Shown: positions 49,758 to 59,077, numbered from the stretch's first letter. The stretch is 60,234 bases of DNA from Halobacteriales archaeon QH_7_66_36 (GCA_003021175.1 PXQV01000011.1:161524-221757); one strand, 5' to 3'. Notes: generated by a model not told the origin, from the letters alone. Translations and numbers: made by a program.

Positions 49758-51122
49758 CTCGTCGACCAGTTCGCTTGCCAGCCCGGTGTAGCCGCCGGGC
49801 GTCAGCGCGTGAAGTTCCTCGCGCACCGACTCGTTCACGTCCAGCTCGTCGAACAGCTCGCGGAAGTCGTCGAGCGTGACGCGCTCGCCGCGGGTCAGTT
49901 CCTTCACGCGCTCGTAGGCGTCGCCGTGGCCCTCCCGGCGAAGGATAGTCTGGACGGCCTCGCCGATGACCTCGGGGTTCGATTCCAGCTCCTCGCGCAT
50001 GACCTGCTCGTTGGGAGTCACCTTCCCGAGTCCGGTGGCGGTCTTCTCGTAGCCGATGAGACAGTGGGCCAGCGCCGCGCCGATATTTCGTTTGACGGTC
50101 GAGTCTGAGAGGTCCCGCTGGAGCCGCGAGGTGGTGACGTAGTCGCCGAGGAGGACGAGATCCGAGTTGGCCTTCGAGAGGTTCCCCTCGCTGTTCTCGA
50201 AGTCGATGGGGTTCACCTTGTGGGGCATCGTCGAGGAGCCGGTCTCCCCCTCGACGGCCTCCTGTCCGAGGTAGCGTTGGGAGACGTAGAGCCACACGTC
50301 GCGGTCCAAGTCGAGGAGGACGTTGTTGGCGTCGCGGAGGGCGTCGAACAGCGACTGGAGGTCGTCACAGGGGTTCACCTGCGTCGAGAGCGGCTGGTGG
50401 TCGAGACCGAGCGACGCGACGAACTCCCGCGAGAAGGCGGGCCAGTCGACGTCCGGGTAGGCGGCGTGGTGGGCGGCGTAGGTGCCCGACGCGCCTGCGA
50501 GCTTGCCGGCGAGGTCGTCTGCGGCGCGTTCGACCGCGCCGACCGCGCGACCGAGTCGTGCCGCGTAGACGGCCATCTCCTTGCCGAACGTCGTGGGGGT
50601 CGCGGGCTGTCCGTGCGTGCGCGCGAGCATCGCCACGTCGCGGTGGTCGCGGGCCATCCCGGCGAGCGTGTCGCGCAGGTCACGCAGTCGGGGGACGAGC
50701 ACCGCCTCGACGGCGGGCTTGACGAGCAGTCGCTGGGCGAGGTTGTTCACGTCCTCGCTGGTGAGACCGAAGTGGACGAGCGGTTGTGCGTCCTCGGGGA
50801 CGGCCTCGCGCACGAAGTACTCGACTGCCTTCACGTCGTGGCTGGTCGCGGCGTGGCCCCGCCACCCCTCCGTCTCTATCTGCTTGACGACGGCCGCGTC
50901 GTCGGCGTCGAACGACTCGTAGTGGTCGCGCAGTCGCTCGCGCGTCTCCCCATCGAGATCGAGCGTGTCTCCGAGGTCCGCGAGCGCGAGCAGATACTCG
51001 GCCTCGACGCGGACGCGAGCACGCATCAACGCGGCCTCGCTCGCGTACTCGACGAGCGGCTCCGTGTAGCGGGCGTACCGGCCGTCCAGCGGCGAGACGG
51101 CCTCCACGGCGGGTCTCTCCAT
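49749..51122 (-). CDS. purB: Adenylosuccinate lyase
   Basis: 457 residues of the fumarase/aspartase superfamily. AVSPLDGRYARYTEPLVEYA opens; GHAATSHDVKAVEYFVREAV and HFGLTSEDVNNLAQRLLVKP hold active-site His and Ser/Thr-type residues; MLARTHGQPATPTTFGKEMA follows, and the flexible signature loop is GSSTMPHKVNPIDFENSEGN. It splits SAICAR and adenylosuccinate in purine synthesis. It is divergent from the fused purN-purH gene, with a symmetric site between. Confidence 0.95.
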   Translation of the reverse strand: MERPAVEAVSPLDGRYARYTEPLVEYASEAALMRARVRVEAEYLLALADLGDTLDLDGETRERLRDHYESFDADDAAVVKQIETEGWRGHAATSHDVKAVEYFVREAVPEDAQPLVHFGLTSEDVNNLAQRLLVKPAVEAVLVPRLRDLRDTLAGMARDHRDVAMLARTHGQPATPTTFGKEMAVYAARLGRAVGAVERAADDLAGKLAGASGTYAAHHAAYPDVDWPAFSREFVASLGLDHQPLSTQVNPCDDLQSLFDALRDANNVLLDLDRDVWLYVSQRYLGQEAVEGETGSSTMPHKVNPIDFENSEGNLSKANSDLVLLGDYVTTSRLQRDLSDSTVKRNIGAALAHCLIGYEKTATGLGKVTPNEQVMREELESNPEVIGEAVQTILRREGHGDAYERVKELTRGERVTLDDFRELFDELDVNESVREELHALTPGGYTGLASELVDELE

Positions 51123-51216
51123 ACCTCACCTGTAGCCAGTGGCGGCAAAGGCGTATCGGTCTGAGACGCACAGCCGTGCATACTCTCACGGGCGCAGCCG
51201 GGCGAGCAGCGCGTAT

Positions 51217-51236
51217 CTATACACGAATACGTATAG
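51217..51236. promoter_or_regulatory. Inverted repeat between divergent purB and purN-purH
   Basis: CTATAC (51217-51222) and GTATAG (51231-51236) are perfect inverted arms around an 8-bp spacer. Each arm is also a TATA-like box facing outward: the left arm would place a purNH start near 51245 (leader about 44 nt) and the right arm a purB start near 51208 (leader about 86 nt). One site could thus co-regulate both purine genes. No known regulator motif was recognised. Confidence 0.5.
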
Positions 51237-51288
51237 TCGTCGGCGCGGGACCGCAACTACTTTGCGCGACCGGCGTCGGATGTCGCGT

Positions 51289-52875
51289 ATGCGAGTCGCC
51301 GGAATGGCTTCGAACCGCGGGCGGAACCTCCTCCGCATCGCCGATGTCGTCGAGGAGGTGGAGTTCGCGGTCGTGGTGTCGAACGAAGAGGGTGCGCCCG
51401 TGCTGGAGGATGCCGCCGAGCGCAACATTCCGACCGAGGTGGCCGTCCGCGAGGCCGACGAACCTCGCGAGGTCCACGAGGAGCGCGTGCTCGACGGACT
51501 CGAGGGCTACGAATTCGACCTGCTGCTGCTCGACGGGTACATGCGGGTGTTGACCGAGGAGTTCCTCGACCGCGTCCCGACGACGCTGAACGTCCACCCC
51601 TCGCTGTTGCCGTCGTTTCCCGGCATCGACGCTCACGAGCAGGTGCTCGACGCGGGCGTCAGCGTCACCGGCTGTACGGTCCACGTCGTCGACGAGACGG
51701 TCGACGGCGGGCCAATCGTCACCCAAGAGCCGATTCCGGTGTTTGAGGACGACGACGAGGCGACGCTCAAGGGGCGCGTCCTCCGCGAGGGGGAGTTCAC
51801 GGCGTATCCGCGCGCGGTGCGCTGGTTCGTCGACGGTCGCGTCACCGTCACCGACAACGGGGTGACGGTCGACGGCGACACCGGAGGCGCGTTCCCGACC
51901 CGACGATTCACGGGCGAGGAGTTCGCGGCCGACCTTCGGTACGGCGAGAACCCGCATCAGGACGCGGCGCTGTACGCCGACCCCACCTGCGAGGAGGCGA
52001 ACGTCGTCACCGCGCCGCAGCTGAACGCGGGCGCGAAGGCCCTCTCGTACAACAACTACAACGACGCCGACGCCGCGCTGGATCTGGTGAAGGAGTTCGA
52101 CGAGCCGGCCGCCGCGGTCATCAAGCACACCAACCCGGCCGGCTGTGCGACGGCCGACACGCTGGCCGACGCGTACGCCGACGCGCTCGCGACGGACGCG
52201 ATGAGCGCCTTCGGCGGCATCGTCGCGCTCAACCACGAGTGCGACGCTGCGACCGCCGAGCGGGTCGTCGACTCGTTCAAGGAAGTCGTCGTCGCGCCCG
52301 GCTACACGGACGCGGCGCTGGACGTGCTCACCGGCGAGGACGACCTCCGCGTGCTCGCTGTCGGGGACAGCGGCTTCGGCGACGACACCGATAATGCCGA
52401 GCGACTGACCGAAAAGCCGCTCGTCGGCGGGCGTCTCGTGCAGGAGCGCGACCGGTGGGCACCCGACGCAGGTGATCTCGATGTCGTCACGGAGCGCGAG
52501 CCGACCGACGACGAGCGCGAGACCATGCTGTTCGCGTGGCGCGTGCTCAAGCACGTCAAGTCGAACGCCATCCTGTTTGCCGACGGCACCGAGACGGTCG
52601 GGATCGGCATGGGACAGGTGTCCCGGGTCGACGCCGTCCGACTCGCGGCGATGAAAGCCGACGAACACGCCGAAGGGAAGGGCGCCGACGGCGCCGTGAT
52701 GGCGTCGGATGCCTTCTTCCCGTTTCCGGATGGCGTCGAGGAGGCCGCCGACGCGGGGATCGAGGCGGTCGTCCAGCCCGGCGGCTCGGTCAACGACGAG
52801 GACGTGATCGCCGCCGCCGACGAACACGACATGGCGATGGCGTTCACCGGCACCCGGACCTTCCGGCACGACTGA
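51289..52875 (+). CDS. purH: Fused GAR transformylase-like / AICAR transformylase
   Basis: 528 residues from ATG 51289 ([15 protein letters not shown]), chosen over ATG 51280 and longer frames. Residues 1-195 are PurN-like: [20 protein letters not shown] with the catalytic Asn-His, and [20 protein letters not shown]. Residues 205-528 are the AICAR transformylase half of Pur[37 protein letters not shown], the catalytic Lys-His in [15 protein letters not shown], and [20 protein letters not shown]. The IMP cyclohydrolase domain of bacterial PurH is absent; haloarchaea use a separate PurO. One protein would thus carry both formyl transfers. Confidence 0.92.
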   Translation: MRVAGMASNRGRNLLRIADVVEEVEFAVVVSNEEGAPVLEDAAERNIPTEVAVREADEPREVHEERVLDGLEGYEFDLLLLDGYMRVLTEEFLDRVPTTLNVHPSLLPSFPGIDAHEQVLDAGVSVTGCTVHVVDETVDGGPIVTQEPIPVFEDDDEATLKGRVLREGEFTAYPRAVRWFVDGRVTVTDNGVTVDGDTGGAFPTRRFTGEEFAADLRYGENPHQDAALYADPTCEEANVVTAPQLNAGAKALSYNNYNDADAALDLVKEFDEPAAAVIKHTNPAGCATADTLADAYADALATDAMSAFGGIVALNHECDAATAERVVDSFKEVVVAPGYTDAALDVLTGEDDLRVLAVGDSGFGDDTDNAERLTEKPLVGGRLVQERDRWAPDAGDLDVVTEREPTDDERETMLFAWRVLKHVKSNAILFADGTETVGIGMGQVSRVDAVRLAAMKADEHAEGKGADGAVMASDAFFPFPDGVEEAADAGIEAVVQPGGSVNDEDVIAAADEHDMAMAFTGTRTFRHD

Positions 52876-52920
52876 GTTCAGAAAGCTCGGCCTGCTACGG
52901 CGCTACGCCGCCGGGTCGTG

Positions 52921-53421
52921 TTACAGCGGCGTACCGCCGGCACCGTCATCCAGACTCCCCGCAGAGAGCATCGAGTCGACGGGCTCCCGATAGTCGAAGC
53001 CCGGCACGATCCCTTCCATGTACGTCCCTTCGACGTATTCGGCCAGCGCCTTCGCGATGTCGGGCGCGCGGTCGGCGTTGCCCCACTCGAAGCCGAAGGT
53101 GACGACGGCATCCGACCCGTCCTGTTGGAGGTCGAACGCGGCGAGCTCGACGCGGTCGCGGACCGCGCCGGGCGCGTCTTCCAGTCGGCGCTCGAAGGTG
53201 TCGAACCAGCCGGATTCGAGATCCGGCCCGACCTCTTCAACGGTCACCGCCGAGAGCATCGGGGCGCGTACCGTCACCGTGTAGCGGTTCGCCCAGTCGG
53301 AGGCCTCGCTGGCGGTCACCCGACCGTCGAAGGCCGTCGTCGTCACCACGAACGCGTCGCCGTCGCGCTCGAACGCATCGTGTACGCCGAAGGCTCGCTC
53401 GGCGCTGTCGGGAACACTCAT
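52921..53421 (-). CDS. DUF5813-like haloarchaeal protein
   Basis: 166 residues from ATG 53421. SVPDSAERAFGVHDAFERDG, DAFVVTTTAFDGRVTASEAS and WANRYTVTVRAPMLSAVTVE are followed by GWFDTFERRLEDAPGAVRDR, AVVTFGFEWGNADRAPDIAK and YVEGTYMEGIVPGFDYREPV. It is a soluble alpha-beta protein conserved in haloarchaea (DUF5813 as I recall). Function unknown. It starts 52 bp after the tRNA-Leu gene on the same strand. Confidence 0.75.
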   Translation of the reverse strand: MSVPDSAERAFGVHDAFERDGDAFVVTTTAFDGRVTASEASDWANRYTVTVRAPMLSAVTVEEVGPDLESGWFDTFERRLEDAPGAVRDRVELAAFDLQQDGSDAVVTFGFEWGNADRAPDIAKALAEYVEGTYMEGIVPGFDYREPVDSMLSAGSLDDGAGGTPL

Positions 53422-53472
53422 TATCACTGGAAGGGACCGCGAGCGGAAAAGCCGCTCGTAACGGTAAGAACG

Positions 53473-53557
53473 TGCGGGGAGAGGGATTCGAACCCACGAA
53501 CTCCTACGAGAGCGGATCTTAAGTCCGCCGCCTTTGGCCAGACTCGGCCATCCCCGC
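53473..53557 (-). tRNA. tRNA-Leu (anticodon UAA)
   Basis: An 85-nt class II tRNA. Acceptor stem GCGGGGA/TCCCCGC with discriminator A, D-arm TGGCCGAGTCTGGCCAAAGGC, and anticodon arm GCGGA-CTTAAGA-TCCGC giving TAA at 34-36. The long variable arm (TCTCGTAGGAGTTC) marks leucine. T-arm GTGGGTTCGAATCCCTC. No intron; CCA not encoded. Confidence 0.95.
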
Positions 53558-53716
53558 GCGGTCCAACGTCGTCGCCGGTCCCGAAAAGCCGTTACGGTCC
53601 GAAGGTTCAAGTGGGAAGTCGCGGCCAGACGCCCCGATGCGATAGCGTATTGTCCCGGTTCGCCGAGGCGGGAGCGCGGTTCACGGACCGGGGAGCGGAG
53701 CCGAACCGCCTGTTCG

Positions 53717-54052
53717 CTACCAGTCGACGGAGAGGGTTCCATCGCCGGCGGGGTCAGGAGCGATCTCCTCGTTCGTCCGGCGGTCGACAACGTGGATGAC
53801 GCCGGCATCCTTCTTCGCCGGACACACCTCGGCCGCCCGGAGGTTGTGCTCCAGTTCGGCGTCGTCGAAGAAGTACGTCTGCGGCTCGGCGATACCCGTC
53901 GAGATGTCCATCTCCCAGTTGTCTGACACCTCGGCGCACTTCCCGGCCGCGATGCACTTGTTGGCCTCGAAGATGATCTTGTACGGTGCCTCCTCCACGG
54001 GCGGTGCGTCACGCTCGCCGATCTCGCTCGGATTGACGGCTTCCTCGGCCAT
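53717..54052 (-). CDS. Ferredoxin (3Fe-4S/4Fe-4S type)
   Basis: 111 residues from ATG 54052. MAEEAVNPSEIGERDAPPVE is an acidic lead, then YKIIFEANKCIAAGKCAEVS, a C-x5-C pair, and NLRAAEVCPAKKDAGVIHVV with the CP cluster cysteine. Only three cluster-type cysteines are plain, so a single 3Fe-4S cluster is likeliest. It is a one-electron carrier; the partner enzyme is not adjacent. An earlier in-frame start at 54115 adds unrelated residues. Confidence 0.85.
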   Translation of the reverse strand: MAEEAVNPSEIGERDAPPVEEAPYKIIFEANKCIAAGKCAEVSDNWEMDISTGIAEPQTYFFDDAELEHNLRAAEVCPAKKDAGVIHVVDRRTNEEIAPDPAGDGTLSVDW

Positions 54053-54360
54053 TACAGTCGCAATAGCAGCGACGGGATTAGTCGCTGTCGCCTCCGACCG
54101 ACGTGGCCGCGGCATCGAGACTGGGGTGCCGTGGTCGATACACGGCCACCGGACGGTTTATGTTCGCCGCCGGAGTCGACTCCCGGTATGAGCGATAGGG
54201 GTTGGAATCGACGGCCAGAGTGCGCTGGCTGCCGAGACCGCCACCGCCATCCCGCCGAGCGTCATCGGCGGCCACCTGCTCGTGTAGAGCGAGACGGGAA
54301 CCGACGACGGGGAGTCGGCAGCAGGCCTCGCCGTAAAGAGACCCGAGGAGAGACGACTCG
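54053..54360. other. Gene-free stretch between ferredoxin and a small membrane gene
   Basis: About 308 bp. A TATA-like GGTTTATG (54157-54164) precedes an ATG at 54188, but that frame is Arg-rich and unlike haloarchaeal genes. A neighbouring frame (54201-54284, VGIDGQSALAAETATAIPPS) has good composition but no start, and could be a remnant. Nothing else is recognised. Confidence 0.4.
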
Positions 54361-54708
54361 ATGAGTGAGGAAACCGTTCGCGTCGGCGACGAGCGAATCG
54401 AGGTAGCCGCAGTGACGGCCGCCCGTATCGTGCCGGGCCAGCGCGACACTCGACCGCTCGTCGGTGCGCTCGCGGCGCTGCTGCTCGCGGTGCTCGTGCC
54501 GACGTTCGCAGTCGGTGTCGGCGTCGACTTCTTCGCCGTTGCGCCGGTCGGTGCCGTGCTGTTCCTCGCCGCGCCGGTCGGACTGGCGCTGTGGCTCCGG
54601 TCGGACGAGCGGGTGTTGGTCGTGGAGACGGCGGAGGCAACCTACCGCGAGCCGCTCGACGCGGACGCCGAGGCGCGCGCCGGGCGCATTGTCGAGGAGT
54701 ACGGCTGA
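54361..54708 (+). CDS. Small two-helix membrane protein
   Basis: 115 residues. MSEETVRVGDERIEVAAVTA and ARIVPGQRDTRPLVG precede two hydrophobic helices (ALAALLLAVLVPTFAVGVGV; APVGAVLFLAAPVGLALWL), and an acidic cytoplasmic-type tail (VLVVETAEATYREPLDADAE) ends the protein. It resembles small bacterial proteins that carry an antiporter-like or PH-like fold beside two helices, but no named family can be assigned. It converges with phoU, 3 bp apart. Confidence 0.6.
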   Translation: MSEETVRVGDERIEVAAVTAARIVPGQRDTRPLVGALAALLLAVLVPTFAVGVGVDFFAVAPVGAVLFLAAPVGLALWLRSDERVLVVETAEATYREPLDADAEARAGRIVEEYG

Positions 54709-54711
54709 CGG

Positions 54712-55392
54712 TCAGTAGATGAGTTCGTCGTCCGACTCGACCATGTAGAACGTGCGGCCGGCGATGTTGGCGGCGTGGTCGCCGACGCGTTCGAGGTCGC
54801 GGACGGTGAGCAGGAACCGAGACACGTCGGCCATCAGCCGCTCGATCTCTGCTTCGGTCGTCTCCTCGTCGAACTCCCTCTCGATGAGGTCGCGGACGAC
54901 GGTGGTAGACGCCTCCTCACACAGTTCGTCGATGCCCTCGTCGCGTTCGGCGATGTCGAAGCAGGCGTCGGCGTCGTGTGTCGCGTACGCCGTCATCGCG
55001 TCCTCGACCATCCCGATGATGGCGTCGCCGATGGCCTGAATGTCCACGTCCGGATAGCGGTCGCGCTCGGCGTCGATCGTGTAATCGCCCAAGTTCGTCG
55101 CGAGGTCACCGATGCGTTCGAGATCAGTGATGATCTTGAACGAGGCGGCGATGAATCGGAGGTCACCGGCGACCGGCTGCTGGAGGCTGAGCAGGTCGAT
55201 ACAGTCGGCTTCGAGATCCAGATACAGCTCGTTCACCTCGTCGTCGCCCTCGATGACCTCCCACGCGAGTTCTTCGTCTTTCTCCTCCAGCGCCGAGAGC
55301 CCGGTGCGGAGACGGTCGAGCACGACCTCGCTCATGTAGAGCACGTTCTCCTGTAACGCATCTAGCTTCTGCTGATACCCCGTGCGCGCCAT
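54712..55392 (-). CDS. phoU: Phosphate signalling protein PhoU
   Basis: 226 residues folding as two three-helix bundles. GYQQKLDALQENVLYMSEVV starts bundle one with EGDDEVNELYLDLEADCIDL; DLERIGDLATNLGDY and DLERVGDHAANIAGRTF are the two metal-binding E/DxxxD helices typical of PhoU. It represses high-affinity phosphate uptake by contacting the Pst transporter, whose genes are not in the window. It diverges from an AbrB-PhoU gene. Confidence 0.93.
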   Translation of the reverse strand: MARTGYQQKLDALQENVLYMSEVVLDRLRTGLSALEEKDEELAWEVIEGDDEVNELYLDLEADCIDLLSLQQPVAGDLRFIAASFKIITDLERIGDLATNLGDYTIDAERDRYPDVDIQAIGDAIIGMVEDAMTAYATHDADACFDIAERDEGIDELCEEASTTVVRDLIEREFDEETTEAEIERLMADVSRFLLTVRDLERVGDHAANIAGRTFYMVESDDELIY

Positions 55393-55675
55393 TATTACAT
55401 AGGGGAGACAGGAAGACGAAAATAGCTTTGGGTATGGCTACGTTACTCACGATATAGATATAGCTATCTTCGGCCGCTCCGGGGGAACCGACCACGCCGA
55501 GCGGCTGCCTGCTGTGTGTACCCGACCGACAAGCGAGAGGTCGATTCTACTCGAAAATAAGTATTTTCTGCCGAGACGTGGGTAGTAACCCCAAGGACTC
55601 GGTTCCGATATGCATTCTTCTATTAGATATATACTAATCGAAGTCTATATTTAACTCGCGTGCTGATTCCGTGCC
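55393..55675. promoter_or_regulatory. AT-rich divergent control region of phoU and the AbrB-PhoU gene
   Basis: Unlike the rest of the window this 283-bp gap is AT-rich at both ends. On the right, CTATATTTAA (55644-55653) lies about 27 nt from the ATG at 55676, and just before it TTAGATATATACTAA (55622-55636) is nearly palindromic. On the left, GATATAGATATAGCTATC (55451-55468) includes the perfect palindrome ATAGCTAT, and CTATTTTC (minus strand, about 55420) is the probable phoU TATA. These symmetric sites are candidates for binding by the AbrB domain of the divergent product or by another phosphate regulator. Confidence 0.55.
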
Positions 55676-56671
55676 ATGGAGACGCGCAAGGTGCAGGTGA
55701 CGGGGGGGTCGACGTACACGGTGAGTCTACCGAAAGACTGGGCGACGGAAAACGGCGTGAGCGGCGGCAGCATTGTGGAGTTTCACCCGGAGGAGGACGC
55801 GCTCCTTCTGACGCCGCGCCGCGACGAGGAGAAGGTCGAAGGCACCCTCGATATCACCGGCTTGGAAGAGGACGCGCTCACGCGTGCGGTGATGACGATG
55901 TACGTCAGCGGCTTCGATATCATCACGCTCGAAACGCCGCGGATCACCGCCGACCAGCGACAGGATATTCGCGACGCCGCCGGGGGACTCGTCGGCTTAG
56001 AGGTCATAAGCGAGACGAGCGAACATCTCAAGCTACAGGACTTACTCGACTCCTCGGAGCTGTCGGTCCACAGCGCCGTCACGCGGATGCGCCTCGTCGC
56101 GACCACGATGCTCGCGGACGCCGTCGCCGCACTGGTCGAGGACGACGCCGACCTCGCGGCCGATGTCATCCAGCGCGACGACGACGTGAACCGACTCTAC
56201 TACATGGTGTCGCGGGTGTTCCGCTCGGTGCTCCGCGACCCGTCGACGGCCGCAGAGGTCGCACTCGACCGCGAGACGGCCTTCGATTACCACTCCTGTG
56301 CCCGCCAGCTTGAACGCGTCGCCGACCACGCCTCGAAGATAGCCCACAACGCACAGGAGCTGTCGGCCCCCCCGGATGTCGTGGCCGACGACATCCGCGC
56401 GCTGCACGACGCTGCCGTCGCCGTCATCGAACGGGCGATGGACGCGTTACTCGCCGACGGTCCCGACGAAGCGACCCGGCTCGCCAACGACGCCCGCACC
56501 GCCGTCGACGCCGTCGACGAGCACGTCCGCGAGACGGACGCTCACCTGCTCGAACTCGACTCCCAGCAGGCACAGCTGCTCGGCCTCGTCGTCGACTCGC
56601 TGTCGCGGGCCGGCGACTACGGCGGCAACATCGCCGAGGCCGCCCTCCAGAAGGCCGCACCGAACCCGTAG
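55676..56671 (+). CDS. AbrB-PhoU phosphate uptake regulator
   Basis: 331 residues. The N-terminus METRKVQVTGGSTYTVSLPK, DWATENGVSGGSIVEFHPEE is a SpoVT/AbrB DNA-binding fold (residues 1-48). From about 115 on are two PhoU helical bundles: RMRLVATTMLADAVAALVED, CARQLERVADHASKIAHNAQ with the ExxxD-type metal helix, and LVVDSLSRAGDYGGNIAEAA. Archaea use this fusion to tie phosphate sensing directly to transcription. The leaderless start fits the TATA box 27 nt upstream. It probably controls the pst operon and its own divergent region. Confidence 0.9.
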   Translation: METRKVQVTGGSTYTVSLPKDWATENGVSGGSIVEFHPEEDALLLTPRRDEEKVEGTLDITGLEEDALTRAVMTMYVSGFDIITLETPRITADQRQDIRDAAGGLVGLEVISETSEHLKLQDLLDSSELSVHSAVTRMRLVATTMLADAVAALVEDDADLAADVIQRDDDVNRLYYMVSRVFRSVLRDPSTAAEVALDRETAFDYHSCARQLERVADHASKIAHNAQELSAPPDVVADDIRALHDAAVAVIERAMDALLADGPDEATRLANDARTAVDAVDEHVRETDAHLLELDSQQAQLLGLVVDSLSRAGDYGGNIAEAALQKAAPNP

Positions 56672-56709
56672 CTGTGGCTGTGTATCGGTGAGAGCGGAGA
56701 AACGCCGGG

Positions 56710-57087
56710 TTACTCCTCGAGGAGGACGGCGTTGATCTGACCGTCCTGTCCGGGCCGCGAGGTGACGCGGGCGCGTCCCTCGTCCGTCTCGATGACGGCG
56801 CCCTTGGTGACGATGTTCCGGCGGACGTAGTTCGGGTTCGACTCGTTTTCCGCGACGTTCTCGATTTCGGCACTAATGGTCTCGCCGTCCGGCGTGGCGA
56901 CGCTGGCCGTGTCGTCGCGGATGGCCCGGACCTTCGTGTTGCCGCCTCGCGCCTCGACGAACTTCAGCTTCCGGTCGCCGACGCGCGTCTCGGTCGGCGA
57001 GGAGCCGAGTTCGTGTTTTCGCTTCTTGTGATTCGAGCGGCGGCGGCCGCCGGTTCGCTTCGTCGTGGAGCGTCCGTGGTCTTTCAT
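56710..57087 (-). CDS. rps8e: 30S ribosomal protein S8e
   Basis: 125 residues. MKDHGRSTTKRTGGRRRSNH, KKRKHELGSSPTETRVGDRK is the basic start; KVRAIRDDTASVATPDGETI and ENESNPNYVRRNIVTKGAVI form the barrel, ending RPGQDGQINAVLLEE. Length equals other archaeal S8e. It is alone here, divergent from the cation efflux gene. Confidence 0.96.
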   Translation of the reverse strand: MKDHGRSTTKRTGGRRRSNHKKRKHELGSSPTETRVGDRKLKFVEARGGNTKVRAIRDDTASVATPDGETISAEIENVAENESNPNYVRRNIVTKGAVIETDEGRARVTSRPGQDGQINAVLLEE

Positions 57088-57189
57088 ACACGAAACTCGC
57101 CGTTGCCAGACTTGAATGGTTCGACTCGGCGGGAGAGCGAGGCCCGACCCGGGCGATACGTCTATCTAAGGGAGCGTGCAAGCGTCGAT

Positions 57190-58104
57190 GTGACACGGAG
57201 GCAGGCCCTCCGCCGGATCGGGCTGGTCGTGCTCGCGGTCAATCTCGGCCTGTTCGCGGCCAAGGCGGTCGTGTGGCGCGCGACCGGGAGCCTCGCCGTC
57301 GGCTCCGAGGCGGCCAACAGCCTCGCGGACGCGGCCTACTCTGCAATCGTCCTCGCCGGACTCTACCTGACGACACAACCCCCCGATCCCGACCACCCAC
57401 ACGGCCACGAGCGGATCGAACCGTTCGTCGCGCTCGGGGTCGCACTCGGTATCTTCCTCGCCGGCGGCGCAGTCGCGTACAACGCCGGCACGGCGTTACT
57501 GTCCGGCGACGTGACGGTCGCACGCGGCCCGGTCGCGGCGGCCGTGCTCGCGGCCGGCGCGGCCGTCAAGTTCGGCCTGTACCGGACCGTGTTGCGGGTC
57601 GCAGAAGAGCAGGAATCGCCAGCCCTGCGCGCGACGGCACTCGACAATCGAAACGACATCCTCGCGGCCGGCGCGGCCCTGTTCGGCGTCCTCGGCGCAC
57701 AGGCCGGCGTGCCGCTGTTGGACCCAGTCGCCGCGCTCGTCGTCTCGGGGGCAATCGTGTACACCGGGGTCGAGGTGGTCCGCGACAATCTGGCGTATCT
57801 CGTCGGCGGCGCACCCCCGGAAGAACTGCGCGCCGCGATCCTCCGCCGCGCGCTTGCCCACCCCGACGTGGAGGGTGCCCACGACGTGGTCGCACACTAC
57901 GTCGGCCCGGAGATCGACGTGTCGCTCCACATCGAGATCGAGGGGACGAAGAGCCTCGCGGAGGCGCACGCCATCGAGACGGCGGTCGTGGATTCGATCC
58001 GAGCGCTCCCGGAGGTGGACGACGTGTTCGTCCACGTCGATCCGAAGGAACTCGGCGAGTGGAAGGAGGACGACGAGGTGGAGCGGCTGGCAAAAGAGGG
58101 CTGA
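57190..58104 (+). CDS. Cation diffusion facilitator family transporter
   Basis: 304 residues from GTG 57190, 25 nt after a TATA-like TCTATCTAA. Helices 1-2 carry SLAVGSEAANSLADAAYSAI, whose Asn/Asp pair contributes the metal site; PPDPDHPHGHERIEPFVALG is the cytoplasmic histidine loop; ALRATALDNRNDILAAGAAL is helix 5 with its Asn/Asp site. The C-terminal domain HPDVEGAHDVVAHYVGPEID is the regulatory metal-binding fold. CDF proteins export Zn, Mn, Fe or Co in exchange for protons; the metal is not evident, though the helix 5 site has Asn and Asp rather than His-Asp. Confidence 0.88.
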   Translation: MTRRQALRRIGLVVLAVNLGLFAAKAVVWRATGSLAVGSEAANSLADAAYSAIVLAGLYLTTQPPDPDHPHGHERIEPFVALGVALGIFLAGGAVAYNAGTALLSGDVTVARGPVAAAVLAAGAAVKFGLYRTVLRVAEEQESPALRATALDNRNDILAAGAALFGVLGAQAGVPLLDPVAALVVSGAIVYTGVEVVRDNLAYLVGGAPPEELRAAILRRALAHPDVEGAHDVVAHYVGPEIDVSLHIEIEGTKSLAEAHAIETAVVDSIRALPEVDDVFVHVDPKELGEWKEDDEVERLAKEG

Positions 58105-58122
58105 CGGGACGCGACCGCGCCG

Positions 58123-59077
58123 TTACTCCGGGAAGATGCTCTCCGGGAGGTACGCCGACACGGTCCAGTTGGGCGCGTCGACCACCTCGTTGATCTTCAG
58201 GTCGACGACCGCCGAACAGAGGATGTACGCCTCGCCGCGGGTGAGCCCGCGCTCCTCGTGGCAGTGTTCTATCATGTGCCGGACGGCCTTCTTCGTCGCC
58301 TCGATCAGGTCCGAGTCGATGCCGGTCGTGGCGTACATCCGCTCGTCGCGGCCGGTCGGCGTGAACGGGCCGTCCGTCTCGAACTGCGGCTGGTCGATAC
58401 CCATGTCCGAGCGCACGTCGAAGCGCGCGGTGACGGACATCTCCGCCTCGATGCCGGTGACACACACCTCGCCGTCCCCCTGTCCGGCGTGGCAGTCACC
58501 CGTCGAGAACAGCGCGCCCTCTTCGCTCACGGGGAGATACAGCGTCGACCTCGCGGTGAGGTGTTTCACGTCCATGTTCCCACCCGTCGAGCGCGGCGGG
58601 AGCGTGTCGAGCGCGCCGTCGTCCTCGGGGGCGACGCCGATGACGCCCGGGAACGGGTCGAGGGGCACCTCGATGCCGTTCACGAAGTGGCCCACGTCGT
58701 CTTCGAGGTCCCACACGTGGATGCCCGCGTCGGGGAACTCCTCGGGGAGCAGCCCGAGTCCCATCTCCCCGGGCATGAAGACGTTGTACCTCCACCCTTG
58801 TGCTGGAGGTCGAGCAGCTCGACTTCGAGCACGTCACCCGGAGTCGCCCCCTCGACGGCGATCGGTCCCGTGAGCGGGTGGACCGGGTCGAAGCTCACGT
58901 CGGTCACGTCCGCGGCCGTCGATTCGAGGTCGAGCTGGCCGTCGACGGCGTCGCGACACTCGAACCGACCACCTCGCCCGGCTCGATCGTCAGGACGGGG
59001 TCGAGGCTGTTGTCGAAGCTGCGGTGGATGTTCGATTCGTCGTCGCTCAGGTGGTGGTCGACGGCGTGGCCCGCCAT
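58123..59077 (-). pseudogene. Acetamidase/formamidase family gene with two frameshifts
   Basis: Three frames make one protein. Part 1 (59077 to about 58976) reads MAGHAVDHHLSDDESNIHRS to TIEPGEVV; part 2 continues FECRDAVDGQLDLESTAADV to LLDLQHKG; part 3 (58776-58123) reads MPGEMGLGLLPEEFPDAGIH to the end AYLPESIFPE. One base is missing near 58974-58978 (GTCGGTTC for GTCCGGTTC) and one near 58786-58792 (GGAGGTAC for GGAGGGTAC). Otherwise it matches the intact paralogue that follows it. Both losses are in short C or G runs. It would be an amide hydrolase if the frames were restored. Confidence 0.85.
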
